This document shows, piece after piece, positions 1-9,202 of a stretch of DNA of 44,386 nt. The DNA comes from Deltaproteobacteria bacterium (GTDB lineage: Bacteria; Desulfobacterota; Syntrophia; Syntrophales; JAFGHS01). Position numbers and translations under genes: made by a program. The notes beneath the pieces were generated by a model. That model saw nothing but the letters and a program-made list of their open reading frames with translations. It did not search any database and had not been told where the DNA came from. Positions within the stretch are counted from its first letter, which is position 1, and each line of letters starts with the position of its first letter. The stretch spans positions 1 to 44,386 of the forward strand of contig JAFGLN010000118.1 of assembly GCA_016928025.1 (NCBI GenBank), given 5' to 3'.

Positions 1-370
1 AAACCTATATATCACACTTTGTGACGCTATACTACTAATTATTTCAATATGTTATAGATATTTCGCTCCTGCGAAAGTTGAGTTAATATCCTTTAACTCT
101 TCGCCATTTACTATTCAGGTTTTTTTATTTTCTTATTAACACAGACAGACCTTCTGCTTAACGCGAGCGCATTGATTCCTATCAGGGCATTCTAGTTGGT
201 TTCGACCCAGGAATCGTTCAAAAAAATATCATAGGGACAAGGGCTTTGAATTTTTCGGCAATATAGGATATAGTCGCTGCGAAAATCAGGACTGCAGTTC
301 ACCAATGCGGACTGAATGAGCAGATTCAAGATTTTATCTTATTTCTATAAATTGATTAAGGAGGATCATA
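1..370. other. Upstream region of the thiolase gene
   Basis: No coding region is supported here. A small perfect hairpin (TTTCGC/GCGAAA) lies at 61-76 without a T-tract. Positions 100-120 look like three degenerate 7-bp units related to the heptad repeats found elsewhere in the window. The ribosome binding site AAGGAGG at 358-364 belongs to the thiolase gene. I could not pick a confident promoter. Confidence 0.5.
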
Positions 371-1633
371 ATGAAAGAAGTAGTCGTTGTCAGCAGCGTG
401 CGGACGCCAATCGGTGCATATTGTGGAATGCTCAGGGAAATTCCCGTGGAGAAGCTTGCCGCCGTTGTATTGAATGATGTTATCAAAAGGGCAGGCATCA
501 AGCCGGAAGAAGTGGACGATGTGTATTTGTCCCAGTCATATCAAAACGGCGAGGCCCCCAATCTTGGTCGAAAGGCCTTGTTGGAAGCCGGCTGGCCCGT
601 TGAAATACCGGGGTGCACCATTGATCGTCGATGCTGTTCCGGCGTGCAGTCCGTCTGGAGTGCAGCCATGCAAATTCAAACGGGTTATGCCGACATTATC
701 GTAGCGGGCGGTGCGGAAAGCATGAGCCGCGCCGAATTTTATATCCCCGGCGAATATTTAAAGTGGGGTGTGGGAGGCAAAACCGATCCCAAATGGGGCT
801 TTTTCCCGAGACAGCACGGCAGCATGGCCCTATGGGGGATTCCTTTTTATGACAGAATTCAGCGAGGCCGCCCCATGCATCAGCCGATCGACCGATTCGG
901 CGAACTGAACTCCATGATGACCTGGGCCGATACGGCGGCGAGAAACGAAGGCATCACCCGCGAAGACGTTGATAAGTGGGCATTGCGCTCCCATCAGCGG
1001 GCAGTTGAAGCGCAAGATTCCGGCAAATTCAAGGAAGAAATCGTACCCATTTCCTATACGGAAAAAGGAAAAACCGTCACACTGGACACCGATGAAGGTC
1101 CACGCCGCGACACATCGTTAGAGAAACTGGCCAAACTGAAAGCCGTATATGAAGACGGTGTCAGTACGGCGGGCAACTCCTCCAGTGAAAATGACGGGGC
1201 CGCGGCAATGACGTTGATGTCGGCGGACACGGCAAAAGCCCGTGGTATCAACCCCATGGCTTACCTGATCGGTTTCGGTATCGGCGGCGCCGATCCATCC
1301 CTGACCTATCCTGCCGTTCCCATAGCGGTTAACAAGGCGCTTGAGAAAGCGGGCATTACTATCGATCAGGTCGATCTGATTGAGGTACAGGAAGCCTTCG
1401 CCGCTCAGTTGCTGGCGGATGTGAAATTGATGGGTTTGAAAGCTGAAGATATCGATAAGAAAGTCAACGTTAATGGATCGGGTATTTCACTGGGACATCC
1501 CATCGGCGCCACCGGCGGCATGCGTATGGTGACCCTGCTCCATGAAATGGTCAGACGCAATTCCCACTACGGCCTGCTGACCATTTGCGGCGGCGGCGGT
1601 TTGGGTATTTGTACCGTGATTGAAAGAAAATAA
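371..1633 (+). CDS. Thiolase family protein (acetyl-CoA acetyltransferase type)
   Basis: Thiolases condense or cleave acyl-CoA and acetyl-CoA in the cytoplasm, for example at the last step of beta-oxidation. The 420-residue protein has the N-terminal thiolase start (SSVRTPIGAYCG), the nucleophilic Cys88 in RRCCSG, His376 in GHPIGATGG and the proton-donor Cys406 in CGGGGLG. It is about 25 residues longer than typical 390-395-residue thiolases, with extra sequence around residues 125-180. The conserved NEAFA motif reads QEAFA, so the water-binding Asn is replaced by Gln340. AAGGAGG seven bases before the ATG supports the start. It is monocistronic and ends at a strong hairpin. Its exact chain-length specificity cannot be told. 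Family assignment is very secure; biosynthetic versus degradative role is open. Confidence 0.93.
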   Translation: MKEVVVVSSVRTPIGAYCGMLREIPVEKLAAVVLNDVIKRAGIKPEEVDDVYLSQSYQNGEAPNLGRKALLEAGWPVEIPGCTIDRRCCSGVQSVWSAAMQIQTGYADIIVAGGAESMSRAEFYIPGEYLKWGVGGKTDPKWGFFPRQHGSMALWGIPFYDRIQRGRPMHQPIDRFGELNSMMTWADTAARNEGITREDVDKWALRSHQRAVEAQDSGKFKEEIVPISYTEKGKTVTLDTDEGPRRDTSLEKLAKLKAVYEDGVSTAGNSSSENDGAAAMTLMSADTAKARGINPMAYLIGFGIGGADPSLTYPAVPIAVNKALEKAGITIDQVDLIEVQEAFAAQLLADVKLMGLKAEDIDKKVNVNGSGISLGHPIGATGGMRMVTLLHEMVRRNSHYGLLTICGGGGLGICTVIERK

Positions 1634-1654
1634 AATTTTTCAGTAAATTATAAT

Positions 1655-1690
1655 GAAAAGGGGGGCAAATATAATTTGCTCCCCCTTTTC
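1655..1690. terminator. Bidirectional hairpin terminator between convergent genes
   Basis: Two arms of 16-17 bases, nearly perfectly complementary (A-rich, G6, CAAAT against ATTTG, C-rich, TTTTC), are separated by a 3-base loop. The A and T runs at the outer ends make it work in both directions. It lies 22 bases after the thiolase stop and directly after the stop of the minus-strand methyltransferase gene. Confidence 0.85.
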
Positions 1691-1691
1691 A

Positions 1692-2495
1692 TCATTTTCT
1701 TCCCCTGGCCTTGAAGAATGTGTAACAGAACACACCGTCCGGCTCTGTCGTCCGATACAAATCCCTGACGCCCTGATCGAAGACATCCGGTTCAATCATT
1801 CCCGCCCGGATGGCTGCCTCACGAACGCCCTCGATCATGGCCGTAAACGTTTTTTTGGTGAATCCATCGACCAGATCCGGCTTGCCGGCATCGACATAAA
1901 CCATCCGGGGTGAAACACGAACATCCTCATAGCCGGCTTTATGCAGCAGCGGATAAAGCTCCCGGCCGATCATCGCATTGCCGCCCGCTTCCTTCTGTAA
2001 CCGGACCTGACAGTCAATCGCCCGATACGCCGCTTCACTGACAGGATAAAAATAAGTCGACCCATGATCCCCTTCGATGACCGTGATGGTTCCACCGGGC
2101 TTTAAATGGTTTTTAAGTGTGCGAAGCGCATCAATAGGCTGTGAGAGATGTTCCAGAACAAAGCAGATAAAAATATGATCGAAGAAGGCTCTTTCATAGG
2201 GCAGATTGAAGATATCCGCCTGCCGGAATTCAACATTCGTTACACCTGCCGCCAGAGTTTTTCTTTCAGCTTCTCTAACGGATACTTCCGATATATCGAC
2301 AGAGATGATTCGGGCATCCGGGCTGTTTTTGGCCAGGGTTACGGTTTGGGCGCCGATGCCGCAGCCCGCTTCCAGAACGAGGCATCCGGCCGGATAGGCC
2401 GTATCGGAATGCAGCAACTCCGCCAAAGTGGAGGCTTGGTCCTGCAGGCGAATGTTCTCTCTCGCATCATAGCCGTGAACATAGTTGCCGGTCAT
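1692..2495 (-). CDS. Class I SAM-dependent methyltransferase
   Basis: A 267-residue soluble protein with a Rossmann-like SAM-binding fold. Motif I is LEAGCGIGAQT at about residues 40-50, followed by the acidic SVDIS turn, an ADIFNLP motif II region and FVLEHL plus LKPGGT, as in the Methyltransf_11/25 families. The C-terminal third is an extra helical region that probably covers the substrate. The substrate cannot be inferred. Its start overlaps the last 4 bases of the upstream GNAT gene, so the two are probably translated together, and it is the last gene of the smpB-GNAT-methyltransferase run. Confidence 0.85.
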   Translation of the reverse strand: MTGNYVHGYDARENIRLQDQASTLAELLHSDTAYPAGCLVLEAGCGIGAQTVTLAKNSPDARIISVDISEVSVREAERKTLAAGVTNVEFRQADIFNLPYERAFFDHIFICFVLEHLSQPIDALRTLKNHLKPGGTITVIEGDHGSTYFYPVSEAAYRAIDCQVRLQKEAGGNAMIGRELYPLLHKAGYEDVRVSPRMVYVDAGKPDLVDGFTKKTFTAMIEGVREAAIRAGMIEPDVFDQGVRDLYRTTEPDGVFCYTFFKARGRK

Positions 2496-2992
2496 ACTGG
2501 TCCTTCATGGATGTCATAGGACAGGAAGGCAACGCGGAAAGGCAGGTGGGTAAATTCCTTCGTTTCGTTCTCGATGAATCCGATTTTCCTGTACCAGTTC
2601 TTCAACTCCGTTTGCTCGGCAATGATGCCGATGCTGACACTGTGGGCGCCAGACCGCCGGGCATCGGCCAGCACATGGTCCACCAGCGCCTTTCCCAAAC
2701 CTTGACACCGTTGATCCGGAAGCACCGCGAGGCGCTCGACATAGCACACCTCCGGATTTGCCAGTTCCCGGGCGACACAGCCCACGGCAGTACCGTCCTT
2801 TTCAATGAGAAAATAGACAACGCCCCGCGCCAGGTCTTTTTGCAGCCGGTCGGCGGTATAATTCGACGGATGACTGGGGACCGTCTCCGGCGTCAGGCTG
2901 AAACGCTCCGCCACATCCCGGAAGGACTTCCGAATCATTCCCACCAAAAGACCGATGTCTTCATTTGTACAAGTACGAATTTTCGGATTCAT
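2492..2992 (-). CDS. GNAT family N-acetyltransferase
   Basis: A GNAT fold transferring an acetyl group from acetyl-CoA to an unknown amine. The N-terminal segment is IRTCTNEDIGLLVGMIRKSF, followed by core strands around VGCVARELANPEVCYVERLAV and the acetyl-CoA pyrophosphate loop Q-R-C-Q-G-L-G-K-A-L. The C-terminal part (NWYRKIGFIENE) is the usual beta-bulge signature. I chose the ATG at 2992 because the GNAT domain begins immediately after it. An in-frame upstream start at 3022 would overlap smpB by 17 bases and add ten non-conserved residues. The gene follows smpB within 13 bases and overlaps the methyltransferase gene by 4. Confidence 0.85.
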   Translation of the reverse strand: MNPKIRTCTNEDIGLLVGMIRKSFRDVAERFSLTPETVPSHPSNYTADRLQKDLARGVVYFLIEKDGTAVGCVARELANPEVCYVERLAVLPDQRCQGLGKALVDHVLADARRSGAHSVSIGIIAEQTELKNWYRKIGFIENETKEFTHLPFRVAFLSYDIHEGPV

Positions 2993-3005
2993 AGTTCTTT
3001 TACCG

Positions 3006-3476
3006 TTATTTATGGCGATCACGGAAATCTCTTTCTATTTCCCTTTTGTCTGTTCTTCTTTTGATGTCTTCCCGTTTGTCGTAAAGCTTCTTGCCCCGGC
3101 CGACCCCCAGTTCCACCTTCACCTTGCCGTTGTGGAAATACATCTTGAGGGGGACAATGGTCAGGCCCTTCTCTCTCGATCGGCCATAGAGCTTCTTGAT
3201 TTCGTGTTTATGAAGCAAGAGTTTCCGGACACGCAGGGGATTGTGGTTGGCCCGGTTGCCATGTGTGTAAGGGCTGACATGGACATCATACAGAAAGACC
3301 TCACCGTCCTTCACCAGGGCGTAACTGTCCTTCAGATTGGCCTTTCCATCCCGCAGGGATTTAACCTCCGTGCCGACCAGAGCGATGCCCGCCTCATAGG
3401 TGTCCTCAATAAAATAGTTGACCCTCGCCATTTTATTCTGGCAGATCAGCTTTTCTCCCGTTTCTTTCTTCGGCAA
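3006..3476 (-). CDS. smpB: SsrA-binding protein SmpB
   Basis: SmpB binds tmRNA and delivers it to stalled ribosomes in trans-translation. The 156-residue protein has the family core ([34 protein letters not shown], and an H-x-H-x-x-x-x-KRKLLLH-like region read here as [11 protein letters not shown]) and the basic C-terminal tail ([13 protein letters not shown], then RDFRDRHK) that enters the decoding centre. The start is TTG, supported by GGAG eight bases upstream and by the family's usual N-terminal strand; the internal ATG at residue 16 would remove that strand. The ssrA gene itself is not in the window. Confidence 0.96.
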   Translation of the reverse strand: MPKKETGEKLICQNKMARVNYFIEDTYEAGIALVGTEVKSLRDGKANLKDSYALVKDGEVFLYDVHVSPYTHGNRANHNPLRVRKLLLHKHEIKKLYGRSREKGLTIVPLKMYFHNGKVKVELGVGRGKKLYDKREDIKRRTDKREIERDFRDRHK

Positions 3477-3600
3477 ATATCTAGCTCCTCACGTCATCCC
3501 AGCAACTGCGGTTATCTTGCTATTTTTATCTTTTCAAACTCCCGCATGCACGGGACTAGCAAAAATCTCAACGTTTTTCCAATAAATTAAACTCTCCCCA

Positions 3601-3723
3601 GCGGTATCGTAAAAACGCCGCAGGCAAGGCACTCAAATCTCGAGGAATGAGGCGTACTTTTTTGTACGCCGCAGTGACGAGAGACGCAGAGTAACGCAGC
3701 ATCCGACGTTTTTACGACGCCGC
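3601..3723. repeat. REP/MITE-like composite inverted repeat
   Basis: Terminal inverted repeats of 17 bases (3601-3617 and 3707-3723, two mismatches, core TCGTAAAAACG) enclose a perfect 20-base inner palindrome at 3651-3670 (GGCGTAC, six T, GTACGCC). The composite structure is that of a small non-autonomous mobile or REP-type element. The last arm extends into the 3' end of the ttcA-like gene and supplies its final codons and stop. I recall similar GTCGTAAAAAC-bounded repeats in Desulfobacterota genomes, but only this one copy is visible here. Confidence 0.75.
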
Positions 3724-4506
3724 TCCCGTTTTCTTCGGAAGATAGTCAGTTTTAACATGTCCCATCGCCCGAAAAATATTATCCCGGATATCCTTGTTGT
3801 CCTTTTCCAACTCCTTTAACAGGTTTTTGATATACATCCGCCGCGAGACCTTGCTTGTTGGGCACAGGTTTTCTATCGCCGGAAATCGCCGTTCTTTTCC
3901 GTATTTCTTTACCAGATCCTCTCCGACATAACTCAACGGGCGAATGATATGCAGCTTGCCCCCGAAGATGGATTGATCCGGAACCATCGTGCTGATCTCC
4001 CGGGCATAGAACATGTTGATCAGGAGCGTTTCAACGATGTCATCCCGATGATGGGCGAAGGCGATTTTGTTACAGCCCATCTCGTCGGCGATTTCAAAAA
4101 TCCGTTTCCGGCGCAGACGCGAGCAGAGAAAGCAGGGATTTTTCTTGTTGTAATCACTGTGCGAAAGCGGGCCGATGTCCGTCTTTTCTATTCTGTAGTC
4201 GCATCCATTGTCCTTTAAATAGGCATTCAGGTCATTATAAGCTTTAAATTCCTTATCAAAACCCAGATCAATATGAACGGCCGCAATAGAAAACGGCGGG
4301 ACATAGAGCATCGGCGTATTCAGAAGATCAAGGAGTGCCAAGCTGTCGATTCCCCCGGATACACCGACAAGGACCCGGTCGCCCTCCACGATCATTCCAT
4401 AATCCAGAACCGCCTTCTCCAGCCATTTTTTTAAATGGAGAAAGAGCTTTGTTTGACGGCCGTTCGCATCAACATTTTTCTGTTCGGACTTGATGATTCC
4501 CTGCAA
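3712..4506 (-). CDS. ttcA: TtcA-like tRNA 2-thiocytidine synthetase (PP-loop ATPase)
   Basis: TtcA-type enzymes activate tRNA with ATP and insert sulfur at cytidine 32. The 264-residue protein has the PP-loop SGGIDS at about residues 50-55, the CxxC pair in NPCFLCSRLRRKR, AHHRDDIVETLL, and a third Cys in ENLCPTSK, matching the three cluster-binding cysteines of the family. The start is TTG with AGAGG about ten bases upstream; the next good start would lie inside the fold. The last residues (GAAS and the stop) are encoded by the terminal arm of the adjacent repeat, so the original C-terminus has probably been replaced. It could be another TtcA-subfamily sulfurtransferase. Confidence 0.82.
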   Translation of the reverse strand: MQGIIKSEQKNVDANGRQTKLFLHLKKWLEKAVLDYGMIVEGDRVLVGVSGGIDSLALLDLLNTPMLYVPPFSIAAVHIDLGFDKEFKAYNDLNAYLKDNGCDYRIEKTDIGPLSHSDYNKKNPCFLCSRLRRKRIFEIADEMGCNKIAFAHHRDDIVETLLINMFYAREISTMVPDQSIFGGKLHIIRPLSYVGEDLVKKYGKERRFPAIENLCPTSKVSRRMYIKNLLKELEKDNKDIRDNIFRAMGHVKTDYLPKKTGAAS

Positions 4507-4530
4507 CCTATTTTACCTCTTAATAAAAAC

Positions 4531-4558
4531 GTGAATGGTGAATAGTAAATAGTGACGA
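4531..4558. repeat. Degenerate heptad repeat array (4 units)
   Basis: Four consecutive 7-base units read GTGAATG, GTGAATA, GTAAATA, GTGACGA. They share a G-T-[GA]-A-[AC]-[TG]-[AG] pattern and stand about 25 bases upstream of a minus-strand start codon. Similar arrays recur at other intergenic sites in the window. Confidence 0.6.
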
Positions 4559-4743
4559 GTTTGTAAATCTATGAAAATCAAATACTATCTCGCACTACTG
4601 GGATTTTCATGTCTCATGGGTATGAAGATAAAAATATATTTCCATTTCCTTATGCATTTCACTCCATACCATATTTTTATCCTACATCATTTCTAATAGC
4701 TCAAAATATTAACAAGATTTTATATATCAATATGGTTGGGGAA

Positions 4744-4913
4744 ATTCATTTGGCTTTACAGGGGCGAATGTAAGATTTTTCCGGGCACCATGCCATCGCA
4801 GCGCAGCGCACGCCGGGGGCGATGTTTGAGGATGCTCTTTATGGGGACAGATTTTAAATCTGTCTCCATAAAGGTAGGAAAAATATTTTGAGCCCCGGAA
4901 AAGCCAAATGGAT
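4744..4913. mobile_element. MITE-like element with 22-bp terminal inverted repeats
   Basis: Imperfect terminal inverted repeats of 22 bases (4744-4765 and 4892-4913, three mismatches; core CATTTGGCTTT) bound a 170-base segment without a credible gene. Inside it, 4838-4872 is a 35-base near-perfect palindrome (arm TTTATGGGGACAGATTT, one mismatch). GGGGACAGATTT-type palindromes are, as I recall, common around REP-associated Y1 transposases in this bacterial group. No transposase and no clear target-site duplication is visible. Confidence 0.6.
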
Positions 4914-5006
4914 TAACCCTCACCCTTCTACACAACTTCATCATTTGAAGCAAGAAGCTTTAAAAGCCCCATGAATGATCTTGATAATTTCCCCTTATTG
5001 TATTAA

Positions 5007-6359
<1,353 letters not shown>

Positions 6360-6456
6360 GCGACATTCCGTCTTCCTACAAGCCATGAACGTAATTCTTC
6401 AGTTTTAAACTGAAAGGTACGAATTTGTTTGTGATCATTAAACAGACAAAAACAGT

Positions 6457-6484
6457 TTGACATCAATATCAATATTGATACTAT
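6457..6484 (+). promoter_or_regulatory. hicAB promoter with overlapping palindromic operator
   Basis: A consensus -35 TTGACA at 6457-6462 is followed by a -10-like TACTAT at 6479-6484 (16-base spacer). The spacer contains the perfect 14-base palindrome TATCAATATTGATA at 6467-6480. A palindrome between -35 and -10 fits autorepression by the DNA-binding HicB antitoxin, which is the usual control of hicAB; that use is inferred. Confidence 0.65.
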
Positions 6485-6491
6485 ATTGAAC

Positions 6492-6752
6492 ATGGCAAAA
6501 GTTGAAGATGTTCTGCTTAAGATGAAAATTAATCCATCAGATGTTCGATTTTCTGATTTGTGTCTTGTTTGTACAGATTATTTTGGTCAGGCAAGACATA
6601 AGAGTGGAAGTCACCATATTTATAAAACACCATGGAAAGGAGATCCACGGATTAACATACAAAACCACAAAGGAAAGGCCAAGGCATACCAGGTAAAACA
6701 GGTATTGCTTGCCATTGAGAAACTGGAGGTCGAAAATGCCATTGAAAAATGA
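6492..6752 (+). CDS. hicA: HicA-like toxin (mRNA interferase)
   Basis: HicA toxins have a dsRBD-like fold and cleave mRNA using one catalytic histidine. The 86-residue protein contains GSHHIYK at residues 39-45 (His41 in the GSHxxY motif), followed by INIQNHKGKAKAYQVKQVLLAIEKLE, the family's C-terminal strand and helix. It is longer than the usual 60-residue HicA because of an N-terminal helical extension. The ATG at 6492 is preferred over a TTG two codons earlier. It overlaps hicB by 17 bases, typical of the toxin-first hicAB order. Confidence 0.85.
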   Translation: MAKVEDVLLKMKINPSDVRFSDLCLVCTDYFGQARHKSGSHHIYKTPWKGDPRINIQNHKGKAKAYQVKQVLLAIEKLEVENAIEK

Positions 6753-7065
6753 CCGTTATACATATCGCGTAACCTGGTCTGAAGACGATAAGGAATATGT
6801 CGGCTTGTGTGCTGAATTCCCGAGCTTAAGCTGGCTGGACCAAACGCCTGAGGCCGCTCTTAAGGGAATCCGCACGACTGTTGAGAGTGCCATCAAAGAT
6901 ATGAAACATACTGGCGAGGAGATCCCTCAACCAATCGCATGCAGAAAATACAGCGGCAAGTTTATGGTTCGCGTCCCTCCCGAAGTCCATAGAAACCTCG
7001 TCATTCAGGCATCTGAATCAGGGATAAGCTTAAACCGGATCGCAGGAGCAAAGTTAAGCCGATAG
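6736..7065 (+). CDS. hicB: HicB-like antitoxin
   Basis: HicB neutralises HicA and represses the operon. The 109-residue protein has an N-terminal partial RNase H-like domain (YRVTWSEDDKEYVGLCAEFPSLSW, then TPEAALKGIRTTVESAIKDM) and a C-terminal ribbon-helix-helix (KFMVRVPPEVHRNLVIQASESG, then ISLNRIAGAKLSR). The start at 6736 is fixed by GGAGGT at 6725-6730; an in-frame earlier ATG would only add residues encoded inside hicA. The stop codon lies at the junction with the duplicated enolase tail. Confidence 0.88.
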   Translation: MPLKNDRYTYRVTWSEDDKEYVGLCAEFPSLSWLDQTPEAALKGIRTTVESAIKDMKHTGEEIPQPIACRKYSGKFMVRVPPEVHRNLVIQASESGISLNRIAGAKLSR

Positions 7066-7130
7066 AACAACAGTTGGGAGACGCGGCAATCTACCGGGGC
7101 AAAGCGGTATTTTATTCGATCAAAAAATAA
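7062..7130 (+). pseudogene. Remnant of a second enolase 3' end
   Basis: The reading frame here gives IEQQLGDAAIYRGKAVFYSIKK and a stop, which aligns with the enolase C-terminus ending [18 protein letters not shown]. Over the last 59 bases I count seven differences (about 88% identity). Several are synonymous and the rest conservative, so this was once a real enolase end rather than a recent copy error. No upstream enolase sequence precedes it; it abuts the hicB stop. Confidence 0.85.
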
Positions 7131-7154
7131 TTTTGTAATGTCATCAGATGCCAT

Positions 7155-7235
7155 ATGACATTTGACAGGTAACGGGAAAAAGATATTTATCACAAATCAA
7201 GTACCTGTCACTCGTAACCTGTCACCGGTTACTCT
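7155..7235. repeat. Degenerate heptad repeat blocks
   Basis: Two short blocks show 7-base periodicity. At 7155-7175 the units read ATGACAT, TTGACAG, GTAACGG. At 7201-7235 they read GTACCTG, TCACTCG, TAACCTG, TCACCGG, TTACTCT, roughly the reverse complement of the first block, so the two could also pair in RNA. Confidence 0.5.
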
Positions 7236-7314
7236 TTCTATCTTAAGAAGCTCTTTTCAGAAATATAAATCTTCAAATCGAAAATCAGACCTTTTACAGG
7301 AAAGGGAATCCAGT

Positions 7315-8736
7315 ATGAAGATATTCAGCAAGAGAAGAGTTGTTCTCGGCCTGATCGTTATCCTCGTTCTGATCGCCGCTGTAACGGTCAGATATGCCGA
7401 CCAGCAGATACCCATCGGCTGCGCCTTCAAGGCCAAAACCCTGTGCGCGGCCGTTTTCGTTTCCGGACGCGACCCGGAGTCAACCGAGCGGGAGGATTTG
7501 GGCTTTAATCCGCTGTTCAAGTTTTTCAAGGCAAAGATCGACAATACCGAAAAAAGCGTGATCTGCTCGCTTTTGGGTACCGGCCTGTATCGGAAAAAGG
7601 CCATCTATATCGATCCACTGGGCAGCATTCTTCTGTCCGGCATCTCCGAAGAAACCATCCGCGCCTGGAAACCGGCCATCCATCCGCCTGAGCCTGCCAA
7701 TCCTGAAGCCCTGCCTTGGCCCCAGGGCGACCGCATGCCCGAGGACCCGCTTCCGGCCCATATCGATCTGGCTGTGATCAATGAAGCGGTTGAAAAGGTC
7801 TTCACCGAATCGGACCCCGAAAAAAAGCTCTATACCCGTGCCCTGATTGTTGCCCACAACGGACGCATTATCGTTGAGAGATACGGGCAGGGGATCACCA
7901 AAGATACACCTCTTCTCAGCTGGTCCATGGCCAAAAGCGTCACCAACGCCCTCATCGGCATCCTTGTCAAACAGGGAAAGCTCGCCCTTAAAGAGCCGAC
8001 GGACGTTCCGGAATGGCAAAAAGAAGGCGATCCCCGGCGTGCTATTACTCTGGACCAACTTTTGAGAATGAGTTCAGGACTGAAGTGGGCGGAGGCTTAT
8101 GAAGAGAGCCCTGTTTCGGACGTCAATGTCATGCTCCTTCTCAAGCCCGACATGGGGGCCTATGCGGCATCCATGTCTCTCGCCACGCAGCCGGATATGG
8201 TCTGGTATTATTCCTCAGGGACGACCAATATCATCAGCCGGCTCATCCGCGACATAATCAGAAGCCGGAAGGCATACTGGGCGTTTCCCCGGCGGGAACT
8301 GTTCAACAAAATCGGTATGCGCAGCGCCGTCTGGGAAACGGATGCCACGGGCACATTTATCGGCTCATCCTACCTTTACGCGACGGCCCGCGATTACGCC
8401 CGCTTCGGGCTCCTGTACCTGAATGACGGCGTCTGGCTGGGCGAACGGATCCTCCCGGAGGGCTGGGTGGCCTACAGCACCACCCCGACGCCTGCCGCCC
8501 CCCAGGGCCGCTACGGCGCCCATTTCTGGCTGAACGGCGGCCAGGATTCAACGCCGGCGAATCGCATGTTTCCCCAACTGCCGGGCGACATGTTCTTCGC
8601 CAGGGGCTACCAGGGCCAGACCATCGCCGTCAGCCCCTCCCGCAACATGGTTGTCGTCCGCCTGGGTATGACCTATGACGAAAACTGGGGATTGGAAGCA
8701 TTCATCAAAAGCATTCTTGAAGCTGTTGCCGAATAA
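7315..8736 (+). CDS. Membrane-anchored serine hydrolase, beta-lactamase (class C)/EstB family
   Basis: A penicillin-binding-protein-like serine hydrolase; such proteins act as esterases, D-aminopeptidases or carboxypeptidases, and the substrate here is unknown. The 473-residue protein begins with a basic stretch and one hydrophobic segment (about residues 7-27) that should anchor it with the domain outside the membrane. The nucleophile motif SMAK is at Ser204-Lys207. A Tyr-containing motif is seen in WYYSSGTTN, and GYQGQ near the C-terminus takes the place of the KTG-like third motif. AGGAAAGGG about ten bases before the ATG supports the start; in-frame codons upstream to 7162 lie in repeat DNA. 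Confidence 0.85.
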   Translation: MKIFSKRRVVLGLIVILVLIAAVTVRYADQQIPIGCAFKAKTLCAAVFVSGRDPESTEREDLGFNPLFKFFKAKIDNTEKSVICSLLGTGLYRKKAIYIDPLGSILLSGISEETIRAWKPAIHPPEPANPEALPWPQGDRMPEDPLPAHIDLAVINEAVEKVFTESDPEKKLYTRALIVAHNGRIIVERYGQGITKDTPLLSWSMAKSVTNALIGILVKQGKLALKEPTDVPEWQKEGDPRRAITLDQLLRMSSGLKWAEAYEESPVSDVNVMLLLKPDMGAYAASMSLATQPDMVWYYSSGTTNIISRLIRDIIRSRKAYWAFPRRELFNKIGMRSAVWETDATGTFIGSSYLYATARDYARFGLLYLNDGVWLGERILPEGWVAYSTTPTPAAPQGRYGAHFWLNGGQDSTPANRMFPQLPGDMFFARGYQGQTIAVSPSRNMVVVRLGMTYDENWGLEAFIKSILEAVAE

Positions 8737-8869
8737 AGACGGGCAAGCACCGGCCCTATTTTTAAAAGTTCCCGCTATTGATTAAACGTCATATTTTCTT
8801 GAATGACGCCTGACAAATGAAAAATAGATACTTGATAGACCCAAAATATAAACTGAAGGAGGAAAGAAG

Positions 8870-9202
8870 ATGAGTGATCAATTTTACGCGAAGGACGGAC
8901 TTAAAAGTATTGGCAAGCTGATGGAATTGAAAGCGGACCTTTTCAGTTCTTTTTATACGTTCGATCAAAAGGTCTTTGCCGAAGGTGCCCTGCCAGTGAA
9001 AACCAAGGAGTTGATTGCCGTCGGTGCGGCCCATATTACGCGCTGCCCGTATTGTATTGACGGCCATGTAAAACGTGCGAAAGCGGCGGGGGCCACTGAC
9101 GAGGAAATTGCCGAGGCAATCTTCGTCGGAATTGCCATGAGTGCCGGGGCTGCCGTTGCCCATTCATGCGTTGCCATGGATGCCATTAAAACAAAGGAAT
9201 AA
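8870..9202 (+). CDS. Carboxymuconolactone decarboxylase/AhpD-like protein
   Basis: A 110-residue all-helical protein of the AhpD-like superfamily. It contains the redox CxxC motif in ITRCPYCIDGHVKRAKAAG, followed by the conserved helix ATDEEIAEAIFVGIAMSAGAA and HSCVAMDA. The C-P-Y-C pair suggests a thiol oxidoreductase or peroxidase-associated role rather than true decarboxylation. A strong AAGGAGG precedes the ATG. No partner gene is adjacent, so its substrate is unknown. Confidence 0.88.
   Translation: MSDQFYAKDGLKSIGKLMELKADLFSSFYTFDQKVFAEGALPVKTKELIAVGAAHITRCPYCIDGHVKRAKAAGATDEEIAEAIFVGIAMSAGAAVAHSCVAMDAIKTKE

Noticed and set aside
61..76. Hairpin upstream of the thiolase gene as a terminator
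   Set aside because: Only a 6-base stem and no T-tract follows it on either strand.
4756..4953. 65-codon minus-strand reading frame before enolase
   Set aside because: It runs across the inverted repeats and inner palindrome of the MITE-like element and has no ribosome binding site or protein family pattern.
8870..9202. AhpD-like gene as a selenoprotein because tRNA-Sec is present
   Set aside because: Its redox motif is encoded as Cys-Pro-Tyr-Cys with no in-frame TGA. I found no convincing in-frame TGA selenoprotein elsewhere in the window.
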